64,000 bases of DNA from Pomphorhynchus laevis (lineage: Eukaryota > Acanthocephala > Palaeacanthocephala > Echinorhynchida > Pomphorhynchidae): the NCBI GenBank assembly GCA_012934845.2, contig WNNJ02003654.1, forward strand, positions 124,001-188,000, given 5' to 3'. A program made the translations under genes and the position numbers. This document shows positions 11,964-23,400 of the stretch, piece after piece; the stretch's first letter is position 1, and every line of letters starts with the position of its first letter. The notes under the pieces are model-generated. The model did no database searches and was not told the origin of the DNA. It saw nothing but the letters and a program-made list of their open reading frames with translations.

Positions 11964-11971
11964 ATTTACGC

Positions 11972-12316
11972 GATCAGTTGATAGCAGCATACAATTCGAG
12001 CTCTGTAATATTTAAAAGGCGCACGATTTTGAAAATTTATTACCGAAAAAATAATTATTGTAAATTGATCTAAAGGTGTATTTTTCGAAATATTTGTTTC
12101 TAAAATCTAAAATATTTTTGATTTTTTATCTAAAATCCAAATATCTTTTGTTTTAATAATTTAGAAATCCATGTACTTAACTTTATTAACTCCGTGTGCT
12201 TTCAATTTTTGTGAATTCCGATTATCGAAAAAGCAATTTCCTATACTTTTATTTCTATACTGTTATTCGCTATCGAAATATTTTTTCTAAAATATGAATA
12301 TTTTTTAATCTTTTAG
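11972..12316. other. AT-rich spacer after hAT
   Basis: The first 90 bp may be the far side of the split Penelope-like element (an open read RDQLIAAYNSSSVIFKRR continues across the target site). After that, intron-like sequence. At 12165 TTTAG is followed by AATCCATGTACT, resembling the start of the nearby last exons, but it is not open for long. Confidence 0.4.
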
Positions 12317-12824
12317 AAATCCATACGGTGCAGATTGTCCTGCCGATATTCTCCAAATTAAGCAATTCAGTAGCGCGTAAATATTAATATTTGAACTATT
12401 TTAAAAAATAATGCTTTACCAAACCAAGTTAACATCTGTGATAAATTGAAATATCAAATCCCAAAATCAATCGTGGAAACTAATCTCAGTGTTAGCGCCC
12501 AGATCAAATTCCTCTTCAAATATTTTATAGGTTTTTCTTTAACTCAAAAATATAAAAGAAATATAATGATTTCCACCCAAATGCAGTATCATTTAAACTA
12601 TGTTCCAGTTCAACCTGAAATCCATTTTTTCAATTTCTGCAATGAAATTGTAACAATTCGATATCACACAGACTACGACAGTTTTCGCAAAAATTTTAAA
12701 ATCTAAATATTTTATGTTTTTATCTTTTAGCAATCCACACTATGCAGATTGTCTGCATATTTACTTATTTAACAACGACAATTTGATAATTGACTTGGAA
12801 ATCAAGTCATTATCGCAAATTTAA
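12317..12824 (+). CDS. Two alternative LRR last exons
   Basis: Exon 12317-12380 follows TTTTAG and reads NPYGADCPADILQIKQFSSA then TAA. Exon 12731-12824 follows TTTTAG and reads NPHYADCLHIYLFNND... then TAA, 30 residues. Both start with the single-base phase that every LRR exon here expects, and both begin NPxxADC, like the start of an LRR C-terminal cap (NPxxCDC). They look like a duplicated 3' exon. They could close the 3.5-7.2 kb repeats, with the PLE and hAT sitting in a long last intron. A frame at 12446-12706 lies in the intron between them and is probably chance. Confidence 0.55.
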
Positions 12825-12918
12825 TACACCAAATAGCATGATTATTAGGGTTATATAAATATTTGTTTAATTTTAAAATACTGATTTGATTCTTTTAATA
12901 TAACTGTGAAAATATTAA

Positions 12919-13933
12919 GATTTTAAATATTATAATGTTAAAAACTGTTGTGTTTACATATAAATATACAGTTATTGACCTATTTAAATTTCAGTTTTGT
13001 GTTTACGTCATGACTAGAAGTTCATCGATGTTTTTGATGAACTCATGCTTACCACGTTGAATATTAATATAAACTTTAAAAAATATTTAATGAAAAATAC
13101 GTTTGTAAATGAATATTTGACACAGTAATGAGTAACAGCAACGAGCAGATCACTGGATTTCAGCATAACCACTTGACATCGATCAGTTTCCGCTAATGTG
13201 AATTTCTCGATTCACAATTTTATTTTACAAATATTACGATTTTAAATATTTTAATGTTAAAAACTGTTGTGTTTTACATATAAGTGTACAGTTATTGGCC
13301 CTTTTTAAATTTCAGTTTTGTGTTTTCTCTCGGTTGCCAGAAGATGTGAAGAGCATTGATTAAGAATGAGGGATATTCAGATCTTAGCATGTCAAAGCTA
13401 CTGTGAAAAGTTGTGGATCGAAGGCATTAGATGCTTGTCGCGGAGAAAATACTCGAACTGCTTGGTGCATACCAACAGTTAGAGATTTTGTCCAACAGAA
13501 GAAGCTGGCTTATAAGGCAACTTTGTTAGAAAAATCAGTGAAAGCTGTAGACAAGTACCGAAGGCCACAAAGAGCTTCATCTCGAGAAGTTACCACAACG
13601 AAGAAGGCGTCTTGGGATATGTTTGGAGAGTACTTAGAACTTGATTATAGGTCAGCTTCGAAGATGTTCTGGAGGACGATCAGGAAGCTATTTAAATTTC
13701 AGTTTTGTGTTTTCGTCATAACTAGAAGTTCATAGATGTTTTTGATGAACTCATTCTTACCACTTTGAATATTAATATAAACTTTAGAAAATATTCAATG
13801 AAAAATACGTTTGTGAATGAATATTTGACACAGTAATAAGTATCAGCAACGAGCAGATCACTGGATTTCAGCATAACAACTTGACACCGATCAGTGTCCG
13901 CTAATGTGAATTTCCCGATTCACAATTTTTCCC
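12919..13933 (+). repeat. Tandem duplication, second copy split by LINE fragment
   Basis: Unit 1 (12919-13213) starts GATTTTAAATATTATAATG, runs through TTTAAATTTCAGTTTTGTG and ends near GATTCACAATTT. Unit 2 starts at about 13232, is interrupted at 13327, and resumes at 13691-13930 with the same order of landmarks (AGAAGTTCAT, AACGAGCAGATCACTGG). The copies differ at scattered bases. No coding potential recognised in the unit. Confidence 0.75.
13328..13690 (+). mobile_element. LINE fragment with 24-bp target duplication
   Basis: Open for 110 codons from 13403 (through 13735), of which the part to 13690 is LINE. It reads ENTRTAWCIPTVRDFVQQKK, then YRSASKMFWRTIRKL, matching the linker between endonuclease and RT of CR1/Jockey-like LINEs (typically TxWWxxEVxxAIxxKK ... 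ANKxFWxTIRRLR). It is flanked by an exact 24-bp duplication at 13304-13327 and 13691-13714, so it arrived as a 363-bp piece. No 3' end or poly(A) is included, which is odd for a LINE. Confidence 0.7.
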
Positions 13934-14989
13934 GATAACATCATTGATTTTTATTCAACTCTGATTTATATTTATTATATTCTTGATAATATCACATTTT
14001 GTAAAATCGTCCGTGCCCGAAAGAAACATGTTTACCTAACTGAAACTATTTCGATATTAATTCATTAGTGTTATATAATTTGCATTGCATTGGACATTAC
14101 AACTCTTTACATTCATTGGACATTTATTTTGAAGTAAATATATATACTCATTAACAGATAATATTCATTTATTCTCTGTATATACTGTTAACCGCATTTG
14201 TCGTGGTGTAATCCTTAAGTATTTTGCCAAATACTTATCTTCGAATTATTTGCAAAAATTAAGATAGAAATCTTTCAAACGACCGATTTAGGCAATCAGT
14301 CTTAATTTTGACTTGTCGAAAGAATACACGTTCTATTGCAATATGTAAAATAATACGAAATAGTAAACGATAAAAAGTATATATTTTATAGACAATATTA
14401 TTTGTTATGCAGTGACTAATTGCAATTTATTTTGCAGTTATTAAAAATTATTAATACAGTTTTGTATTAATAATCTAAATTACTATTTTTCGAAAAACGG
14501 ATAATGAAATTCTTATTTTACTTCACCGACTTTCTGTATTTATATTAATATACTTTGTATACGGAAAAACGTATTTTATTTGTGATGATGATTACTGATA
14601 TTGCAATCTAAAATTATTTTGATAGTCTTTCTATAATTTTCAAATAAATGTAGAGTGAACTATAAAATATTTTATTGAACTAAAAAAAATTAATTTTTAA
14701 AAAATTTAATTTTGAAGTTTTCCAATTTTAGCCAATTGATTTCTATTTATTAGTCAAAGTTTTTTATTAGTCAATTGCTTTGTATCAATCAAAGTTTTCT
14801 ATTAGTCAATTCATAAAAAATTGATTTTTATTTTTAATTTCAGTTTATAATTCATCTTGATATAAATTATATAAAATCTTATAACAATTATTTATTATAA
14901 ATTAATTTTCTATTAGTCAGATTTGCTTCAATCGTTATTTCAATTCACAATGTTGTCTCTTAGTAACTTAAAGTCATATACGTAAGATA
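13934..14989. other. AT-rich spacer
   Basis: No gene seen. A segment at about 14265-14365 with GACTTGTCGAAAGAATACACG recurs near 16185-16290. A segment at 14805-14925 (AATTCATAAAAAATTGATTT ... ATTATAAATTAATTTTC) is repeated at 15175-15285 in the tail of repeat R1. Confidence 0.5.
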
Positions 14990-15365
14990 ATAGATACTAG
15001 ATAGTAAGATAAGATACTAGATAGTTTTATCATTGGCATGTATTTTATCATTGGCATGTATTTGGCCCCGCTGCTATATTGGGTAGAGGAACATGGGCCG
15101 AAACCTGATAGCATAGCAGTTCCTCCTGATTACCTCTAATCCTTATTCTGATACTATGTCTGTTTTTTATTAGTCAATTCATAAAAAATTGATTTTTATT
15201 TTTAATTTCAGTTTATAATTCATCTTGATATAAATTATATAAAATCTTATAACAATTATTTATTATAAATTAATTTTCTATTATTAAACTATTTAATTTT
15301 TATTTTGCATTATTTTTAATTTACAATATAAAATACGTAGACTCAGTTAGCTTATTTAATTTAAA
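14990..15365 (+). repeat. Dispersed repeat R1
   Basis: Contains the core GGCCCCGCTGCTATATTGGG, then CCTGATAGCATAGCAGTTCC and GACTTCTAATCC-like sequence, and ends AATACGTAGACTCAGTTAGC. GATACTAGATAGT is doubled at its left edge and TATTTTATCATTGGCATG is doubled next to it. Other copies: 19030-19315, 26935-27280 and, reversed, 5385-5545. No coding potential or terminal repeats identified; unclassified. Confidence 0.7.
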
Positions 15366-15428
15366 CATTTTCAAAATATGTAGAGTGAACTAAAAAATTT
15401 CATTTTTGATTGTTTTTCAATCTTTTAG

Positions 15429-15494
15429 GCAAATGCCATCGTCCTATAATGTGGTAATGCCATTTCATCTAATGTTGCCGTGCTTAACTAAATT
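15429..15494 (+). CDS. Single LRR-family exon
   Basis: 66 bp between TTTTAG and GTAAGA, open in the common phase: QMPSSYNVVMPFHLMLPCLT then a split L codon. Weak as a repeat by sequence, but length, phase and terminal L fit the family. It stands alone between repeats, so it may be a relic. Confidence 0.45.
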
Positions 15495-16370
15495 GTAAGA
15501 ACATTCACTTAATAATAGATAATGCTTATCTTGTATTTAAATATTAATTTAGAATTATTATTAAATTCTTAATTTAATAAACAATTTGTATGAGTACACT
15601 CTGTTTCACGCGATGTATGACGTTGTATAACAAATTCCATGCTAAAAATACATTCGAAATCTATCACGTAATCAAAATTTCATATCGATTATGTCAAGGG
15701 AAGCGATTGCAGTATTATCAATCCATATTCTTTTTATCGTGACAATTGCAATTGTAATTTTTTTATAGCGAATAGTTCTTACGTCTTTATTTCCACGAAA
15801 CGATTTCACGTTGTTTCCATCATAGTTATTAGCACCTTATGTCGATGTCAAAGTATTTCTAATATTTTTACAACACAACATATTAGTCGGAAATTCTGAC
15901 TAATAATAACTGTCTTTCTTCTTCCAAATATAAAGAAAAATCTTTATTCTGGCTCTCGATATAAATCAGTGTGAGAATGGCATTAGAACCTTAATATTTA
16001 GCTATACCACGATTCCGCTAGCATAAGGCCACGCAACACAAACCGGTTGAGTGACCAACGGTCTGTCACACAACTGAGTTCTCAATCGAGCGCATAACAG
16101 AGGTAATCTCAACATGTAAAGCTTCACAAATTTTAGGCTTTGCTCAGTGAGCCACTTTCGCACTATGTACAAAACATTAAGAAACAAATTTTCCGAACGA
16201 CCAGATTAAAACAATTTTGACTTAATTTTGTCTTGTCGAAGGAATACACGAATACTCAAATCCTTCTGTTGAGTTAAACGAAATGGTAAAGCCCCTATGC
16301 CTAAATATTTAAATATTTATCCCTTAATATTTATATACACTTATATCTAATTAATAAATCCATAAAGAAA
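15495..16370. other. AT-rich spacer with one denser segment
   Basis: The segment 16000-16190 is less AT-rich and open on the minus strand for 61 codons, but matches nothing I recognise. 16190-16290 repeats part of 14265-14365. No gene supported. Confidence 0.4.
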
Positions 16371-16532
16371 TGTGTCGTAATTTATATTCGATATACCTTA
16401 TTATTTATTAAAACACTATTGCTATGTGTCGTAATTTATATTCGATATACCTTATTATTTATTAAAACACTATTGCTATGTGTTGTCATTTATATTCGAT
16501 ATATCCTATTATTTATTAAAACACTCTTGCTA
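16371..16532. repeat. Three tandem 54-bp repeats
   Basis: The unit starts TGTGTCGTAATTTATATTCG and ends AAAACACTATTGCTA. Copies begin at 16371, 16425 and 16479, and the third has a few changes. Confidence 0.88.
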
Positions 16533-16590
16533 TTTCAACATTAAACGTTTTCAGTGTGCGACTTCTTACAAAACCTTGTGAATAATATTT

Positions 16591-17215
16591 GAATGTGGTA
16601 TACGCTGATGATACCACATCCCTGTTCTCTGGACGCATGTGCAAGTATGCAGTCTCTAACAAGCTGTTTCTTTTCAAGATTAAAAGATCATTTACCCATT
16701 TTCAATCTTGTTTATAACTCCTCTAACTCCCAGGTGGTGGTCTTTCATGGTACTCCTGCGACAAAGACAAAACTCAAGAGACTAGCACTCTCAGCTCTAT
16801 CTTTCATTTTTACTAATCAACCACTCCCTAGCTTCACAAGTCGAGTAAGATACCTTGGGTTCACTATTACGGTGAACTTGTCAGCGAAAGCTGACATGGA
16901 TAGATTCAAGCTTATCCTCAAAAGAGCTTGGTCAGTCATGAAACGAGCTCAGTATCTTTAATTGAATGGGAAACCCCAAATGCGCCTCTGGAGTACTTGG
17001 ACTATCTATTGATTAGTCTTCTTTCCAAGATGACTTCTCCTAGAGCAAATACTAAGGTTTCTCAAGTTTCTCATCTTGCGGTTACCAAGACTAGTCCGCC
17101 TCGATTGGATTCTTTAGGAGGGGATGAAAGTTCCCAGGTGGTTCAGTCGAAGAGCGGAGTATTTGATTTACTGGATGGCCTGAGATCCAACTGGACCTGA
17201 GGTCGTAACATATAG
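16591..17215 (+). mobile_element. LINE-B copy, 3' end only
   Basis: Starts inside the RT at the active-site region (VVYADDT in other copies; here WYTLMIPHPCSLD) and reads through RLKDHLPIFNLVYNSSNSQV, VVFHGTPATKTKLKRLALSA and LGFTITVNLSAKADMDRFKL to a stop. A conserved 3' UTR follows (GATTAGTCTTCTTTCCAAGA, GAGCAAATACTAAGGTTTCT). A 5'-truncated insertion of the family also found at 28.5-34.2, 43.0-49.8 and 63.7 kb. Confidence 0.85.
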
Positions 17216-19029
17216 AAGACAAAACGGAAAATTTACGACTGATTTAACTCTATTAATTTTGTTCAAGTTTTCTTTCCTAATTTTTAGTAGTCATATAGTT
17301 GATAAGAAAATCTTTATTATTACTTTGACTTTTTGCATTTATACTGTATGACATCGATAGGGTATTTTCATCAAATGTAATGTTTCCACTATGTTGTTTG
17401 ATCTCTCGTTCTAAGTTTGTTTATTGCACTCAATTTTTAATGAAACAGTTTTGCCAATTAAATTCTTAGCATGAAATGATTGCTCGTTTATAATTTGCTA
17501 TATTTGACATTATTGTTCAAAAATGTATAACAACGTCTGGTGTTTGATTATCTGCACAAGAAATGCAAATAAAATTTTTATTTTCAGAATTTATTTTAGA
17601 TCTTATTTCTTTTTGTTTTTATTTTTCTTTTCTTTTAATAATTAGTCAGATCACTTTCGCTTATTCAAAAATTAACTTATGCAGAATGCCAAGTAAGAAT
17701 TAAGAATTTCTTAATAAAGAAAGATTTACTTTAGTCCTGTATTGCATATAATTGTACAATAACGAAGAATTAATTTTTAATAAATCTGAATTGCGATTTA
17801 AAACATTGCGTCGATAAAAATATTTTTTGTGGATTTAAAAATAAGATAATAATGAATTCTTTTTAAATTAAAGGATAAAGAAATATATAAATATATTTAA
17901 GATATGCTATTCTACAATTTACTTTTCCTTCATACATGTTTAATTAATCAAGACATTTATCAAGAAATTAAGTTAATCAAGAATATATAATATTTATATA
18001 TTTATAAAAAGAAAATATTACATGGTTGCACATGAATTATGAATTCATTATATCAAAATACATTATATCATGTTTTCTGGTTAACAATAATATCGCGAAG
18101 TTTTAAAAAACTCCTCCGAGTGTCTTACGATTATTTGTTTAAAAAAATAATTGGCAAAATATAATTAATTATAGATTTGTTGATTTTGATAATACTGATA
18201 TTATGTAAACTCATTATAAAAGAATTTAATTTTAATAATAATTATTATTTGATTATTATTTCAATTATATATTTTTTTTATTTTCGTTCAAAACAAATTA
18301 CATATCACTATTCAATATCCAAGAATATTTCGTATATACTATAAAAAATATTATTAATATTTATATTAATATTATAATATATAATATATTTTATAATATT
18401 AATATATATTATTATCCGATAATATTATTAAATATAATATAATATTGAGTTTTGAAAAAATTTAATAATTTTGAAACAAATTACATATCACTATTATCTA
18501 GTGATAATAGATTTAATCGACGAATATTTTAAAAGTCTTGGACGATATCTTGACGGATAAAATGCTTAAGTCTTAAGTTATAAATTCTGACTTTGTGATC
18601 TACTTATGCTACCTTACGTAAAAAAATATTCTACTCAAATACAAAATCTTTGTTTCAATCTCATCCATACTCCTTTCAAATCAAATCCTTAATTTATATA
18701 TATGTGATTATTAAGGATAAATGTAATTTATTTCGATTAATTATGAGATTTAAGTGTTGCTTGTTCGAACTATTTTCTAAAATTATCTATCTTACTCTAT
18801 ATAAATTCGCATACTTATGTGCGTATTTATATATTAAAATCTTCATATTTATAAGATTATATATATGTGTAAATACATAAACGTATTCAATATACGAGAA
18901 ATAAGTCGAAAGCTTGGCAAGAATAAGTTCACTTCCTCGTGTCTGAAATTAAATTGAAACCAATAATGATAGTAACTTTTGACACGAAAGTAAACTTTAA
19001 GGTACACTAAATAATCAAATTTCATCAAA
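17216..19029. other. AT-rich spacer, no gene seen
   Basis: Long A/T runs, extreme at 18340-18450. A 76-codon frame at 18650-18880 has the low-complexity Ile/Tyr/Leu composition expected from AT-rich DNA and is not supported. Confidence 0.5.
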
Positions 19030-19315
19030 GTAAATACGTCATTAGCATGTATTTGGCCCCGCTGCTATGTTGGGTCGAGGAATAGTGGCTGAAACCTGAT
19101 AACATAACAGTTTATCCTGATGACTTCTAATCCTTATTCTTATACTTCGTATGTTATTTATTTGTTAATTCATAAAAATTGATTTTTATTTTAAATTTCA
19201 ATTTTAATTAGAATTTGATATACATATTAATTGTTTAAAATCAGATCTGTTTATTAATCTTTATTTTTTATTTACAAATAATATAAAATACGTAGACTCA
19301 GTTACCCGATCTGAT
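19030..19315 (+). repeat. Dispersed repeat R1
   Basis: Core ATTTGGCCCCGCTGCTATGT, GAAACCTGATAACATAACAG, right end AATACGTAGACTCAGTTACC. The left boundary with the other copies is near GTCATTAGCATG at about 19038. Confidence 0.7.
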
Positions 19316-19860
19316 TTAACTATTTAAACAAAGGTTTATTGACATCAGCTAATATGATTATTTAGAATTATAAATTTTATTTTGGGTTAGTTATCGAGAA
19401 TATAGAAGAATAGAATTAGTTTTTTTATTTCACGCTTTTAGAATTTTAAATTGTATTTTAGATTATTTAATATGATTAAAATTATTCTTCTATTATTATT
19501 TGATAAAATGTAATTTTATCAAATGTAATATCTATAATATATTATTATCGCTCAGAGCGATATCAAAGAAACTAACACTGAAAAACGGTATGAATTGTGC
19601 ATTAATCGTATTAAATATACAATCAAAATTATCAAATTTATAAAATTTATTAATTTATTTTAATTTATTAAAATTATTAAATTTTTAATATAAATGTTAC
19701 AAAGACTTTAATTGATCTTTGCTTAAAAATCATTGAAAGATTAATTGATATTTACCTTACAATTTTCATCGATAACATGTAATTTGTTTGTATGTGATTT
19801 TTTTCAATTTATTAATATCATAAAGACTTTTGATACTCTATGTTATCACCTTTAAATTAG
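19316..19860. other. Spacer upstream of LRR exons
   Basis: AT-rich. A short CGCTCAGAGCGA palindrome lies near 19550. GTTACAAAGACTTTAATTGAT at about 19696 recurs near 20055, showing that the exon neighbourhood was duplicated. No gene seen. Confidence 0.4.
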
Positions 19861-20343
19861 ATCAATAAGAAATGGGATGATTACATACAACAGAATTCCA
19901 CACTTCCGTTTCCTTAGCAAACTTCAGATATTGTAAGTTGATTGTTTATATTTTCTTAATTGTGAAGGCGAAAGTTTAAACAAACACTGTTTATTTTAAT
20001 AATTTACTAAGTTTCATATATTTCAAAATTTAAAATTTCTAATTTTGTTTAAAATGTTACGAAGACTTCAATTGATTTTTGCTTCAAAATAGACATTTGC
20101 AAAATATCACAAGTGTACACAGTGACATATTTGGCTTTGTGCCGTATCTTCAAAGAATGTAAGTGCACCGTTTGTCCCTAATTTTTTGTAATGTTTCAAT
20201 AAATTTTTTATACATTTTTTGCATAATTTTTAATATTTGCGATGATATTTTATGTTTTGACTTTTCTTCTATAGCAAAATCGTTGAATGCAGTTTGATTA
20301 ACGACTTTATTGATCTCTCTAATAAAGGCCACCTGCATAAAAT
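19861..20343 (+). CDS. Three LRR exons
   Basis: Exons 19861-19932 (72 bp), 20093-20158 (66) and 20275-20343 (69), introns 160 and 116 bp, each followed by GTAAGT. All are open in the shared phase: SIRNGMITYNRIPHFRFLSK..., HLQNITSVHSDIFGFVPYLQ, KIVECSLINDFIDLSNKGHL. The second is a very clean repeat. The introns after exons 2 and 3 both begin with GTAAGT and then TTGCACCGTTT or GCACCGTTT, so the exons are duplicates of one another. The RTE LINE inserted 80 bp after the third exon, in what would be the next intron. Confidence 0.78.
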
Positions 20344-20421
20344 GTAAGTATTTGCACCGTTTTATTTATATAATAGAAACATAGTCTCCTAGCTTTTTGT
20401 TAATTATTTATAGAAGTAATC

Positions 20422-23400
20422 TTTTTTTTTCTTTAGCCTTTATCCCGTGTGTTGGCGGGGTCGGCTCTCATGGAACGCATCCTCCATTTGCAACGATCCG
20501 AAGCCAGATCAGGGTGTAGTCCAGCATCTCTTAGATCCTTGTGCAGCGTGTCAGACCATCGCTGTCTTGGTCGTCCTTTGGGGCGTTTGCCTTTAAAGTC
20601 TATTTTCAAGCCTGCCTTTGCGATGGAACCGTCATGTGCCCGTAGAGTGTGGTTAAACCAGCGGAGACGGGCTTCTAGCATTTTCTCACGGATAGGCATC
20701 ACACCGTATCGTCGGTAAATATCATCATTGCGAACCCGATTTAGGAGACTAAAACCGCTTGTCCATCGAAGCATCTTCGTCTCCATGACAGCGAGACGAC
20801 GTTCCGCTATCTTTGTGATAGGCCAGCATTCTGCTTTATAAAGAGCAATGGGACGAATAACGCTTCGATATATCTTTGACTTAATGCTATCCTTCATTTT
20901 GCGGTCGCACATTATGCCAGTTGTAGCACGCCACTTCATCCATGTAGCATTGATTCTGGCAGTTATTTCGTTGTTCAATTCGCCATCAGCTGAGAGCACC
21001 GATCCTAGATATTTGAAATTTTCGGTCCGTGGAAGGTCTGTTCCGTTGATATTGATCGTGCCCGTATCGTTTGTATTGGTCGTCAAGTACTCAGTCTTCC
21101 TAGTGTTTAGCCGCAGGCCATGTTGTGCTAATCTGTCATTCCAAAGCTTGACTAACTGCGTGAGGTCGGTCTTATTGACGGAAGCTAGAAAGACGTCGTC
21201 CGCATATAGTAGGGTATAAGGTGCTTGACGCTGAATGTCGCTCGTTAAGGTATCCATGACCAGAATAAACAGAAGTGGCGAAAGCACGCTTCCTTGGTGG
21301 ACGCCGACGGAAATACGAAATGGTTTTGATACTCCAGCTGTGCATCGAACTCTGCTTCTTGGGCCGATGAGGAGCAGCTTGACCCACTCAACCAGATGCT
21401 CTGGGATTTGATGTTGGCGTAGCGCATGGCAGATAAGCTCATGTGGAACGCGATCGAAAGCTTTCTCTAAGTCGAGGAATGCTATGTGAAGAGGTGTGTC
21501 TTTTTCCCGATATTTTTCGATCAGCAGCCGCGCGGCATGTATGGCGTCGGTGGTGCCACATCCCTTGACGAAACCAGCCTGATTGATTGTACAATTTGCG
21601 ATTTTGCGTATACGCTGGTCAAGAATTCGCTCGAATACCTTCATAGTATGAGATAGCAATCTGATAGGGCGGTAGTTTGAACATTCAGCTGGATTTCCTT
21701 TCTTTTTCCAAATTGGTACCGTGGTGCTATATTGCCAATCAGTCGGTGTTGTGTGTTCTTCGATGATTTTGTTAAAGAGTTTCGCTAACCAAGGTGCTGG
21801 GTTCCAGCACTTGGATTTCCATAGCTCGGCTGAGATGTCATCTGGGCCTGCTGTTTTTCCCTTCTTTGTCCTCTTTAACGCTTCATCAACTTCCTCCGTG
21901 CTAATTGGGAGTAATGGACCGAGTACTGTTTGGGCTTGTGAGATTGGGGGGTGAGTGAACTCTTCAGTACATACTTCCTCAAAATACTCACGCCATCTTT
22001 CTAAAACTTCTGGTCGACCTACGATTTGTTCGCCGTTTTTATCATTAACGCAGTGGAACTTTTCGATGTCCTGAGTTTGTTTGTGGCGGAGCTTGAGAAG
22101 TCGGAAAAGGTCGCGTTCGCCGTCTCGAGTATCCAGCTTCTTGTACACTTCCTCATAATGAATGGCTCGTGCGGACGCCACGGCTTTCTTCGCTTTACGC
22201 TTGGCTTCGTGATACTTCTGCCAATTTACATGGGTCTTATCATCGAGGAATACGTGATATTGTCGCTTCTTTTCACGCACCCTCATTTTAACCTCATCTG
22301 TCCAAAGCCAAGTATCAAAATTGATGTAGCGTCTTCCGGGCTTGGTGGATCCAATTGTCTTTTTGGCGGCGATGTGGATAATATCTTTGACTCTGTTCCA
22401 TGTGTTCTCGACGTCTGTTACGTCAGGCAATTGTATGCGATGTATCATTTCAGACTCCTTCTCGTGGAATCGCCACCACTTGATGCGTGATGGGCCGGTA
22501 CGCTTTTCCTGATGTTGTTTGGGTGGTTTAATATTCAAAACTGCGATTACGGGACGATGCTGTGCTGCTGTTGTCTCATAAGGTATGACCTTTACGTCAT
22601 GTACAGTGGACATTTGTTTGCGCCGTACAAGAATGAAGTCAATCTGCGATTTGTTTACTCCACTGTAGTATGTTGGAAGCTGTGTGGGCCGCTTTATGAA
22701 CCATGTATTGGTGATGATGAGGTCGTGGGAGTCTGAGAAGTCGACAATGCGCTCGCCATCTTTGTTTCTCTGACCGTATCCATTTCCACCATGGCACTGA
22801 TTTCCTTCGGCCCGTTGGCCAACATGACCGTTGAGATCTCCTGCGATTATTAGATAATCTTCAGCGGGAATTTTGCGTGTGTTGCTGTCCAGCATCTCCC
22901 AAAATGTATCTTTCGCTGATTCGCTTTGTCCTGTCTGTGGTGCATAAGCAGAGAAAATGTGAATTGTTCGCTCCATGGTAACGATGGATATCTTCATTAG
23001 CCGGTCGTCGTAACGATTCACCTCCTTTACAGCATCACGGAACTGCTCGGAGATAGCTATACCAACCCCATTTCGTGTTCGAGTGTTACCGTTGTAAAAA
23101 AGTTTGTAACCGTTATTGCCGCGTTCGCGCTCCAAGTCATAGGCTTTTGCACCACTCCATTTCGTCTCTTGTAATGTACATACGTCGATTTTCCTTCTTC
23201 GCAGCATCATCGCTAGTTCTTCGGTCCTACTAGTAAGTGTGCCGATGTTTAGAGATGCTACGCGCATCTTTTCGTGAGCTTTATTTGTGTTTTTATAACA
23301 CTGGACTGGATTACTTACATCCCGGCGTCGTCCATGCGTCGGGAACCCTCGCGTATTTATCAGTAAAACCGGGCCTCGTCTTACCGCGTCGAATTTAGTG

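Larger units (their letters stand above)
9213..11971. repeat. 8-bp target duplication of the hAT element
   Basis: ATTTACGC occurs at 9213-9220 directly before the element and at 11964-11971 directly after it. An 8-bp duplication is diagnostic for hAT insertion. Confidence 0.92.

Noticed and set aside
14930-14985. Possible LRR exon ending at GTAAGA (LSLSNLKSY)
   Set aside because: The acceptor and phase do not agree with the other exons and the frame is closed from the nearest AG.
16002-16187. 61-codon minus-strand frame, possibly a SINE or small gene
   Set aside because: No pol III boxes at proper spacing and no recognisable family; left as unannotated spacer.
18650-18880. 76-codon frame rich in Ile, Tyr, Leu
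   Set aside because: Composition is what AT-rich DNA gives by chance and there is no family resemblance or splice context.
20449-22736. Several plus-strand frames opposite the RTE ORF
   Set aside because: Antisense shadows of the intact 1025-residue frame.
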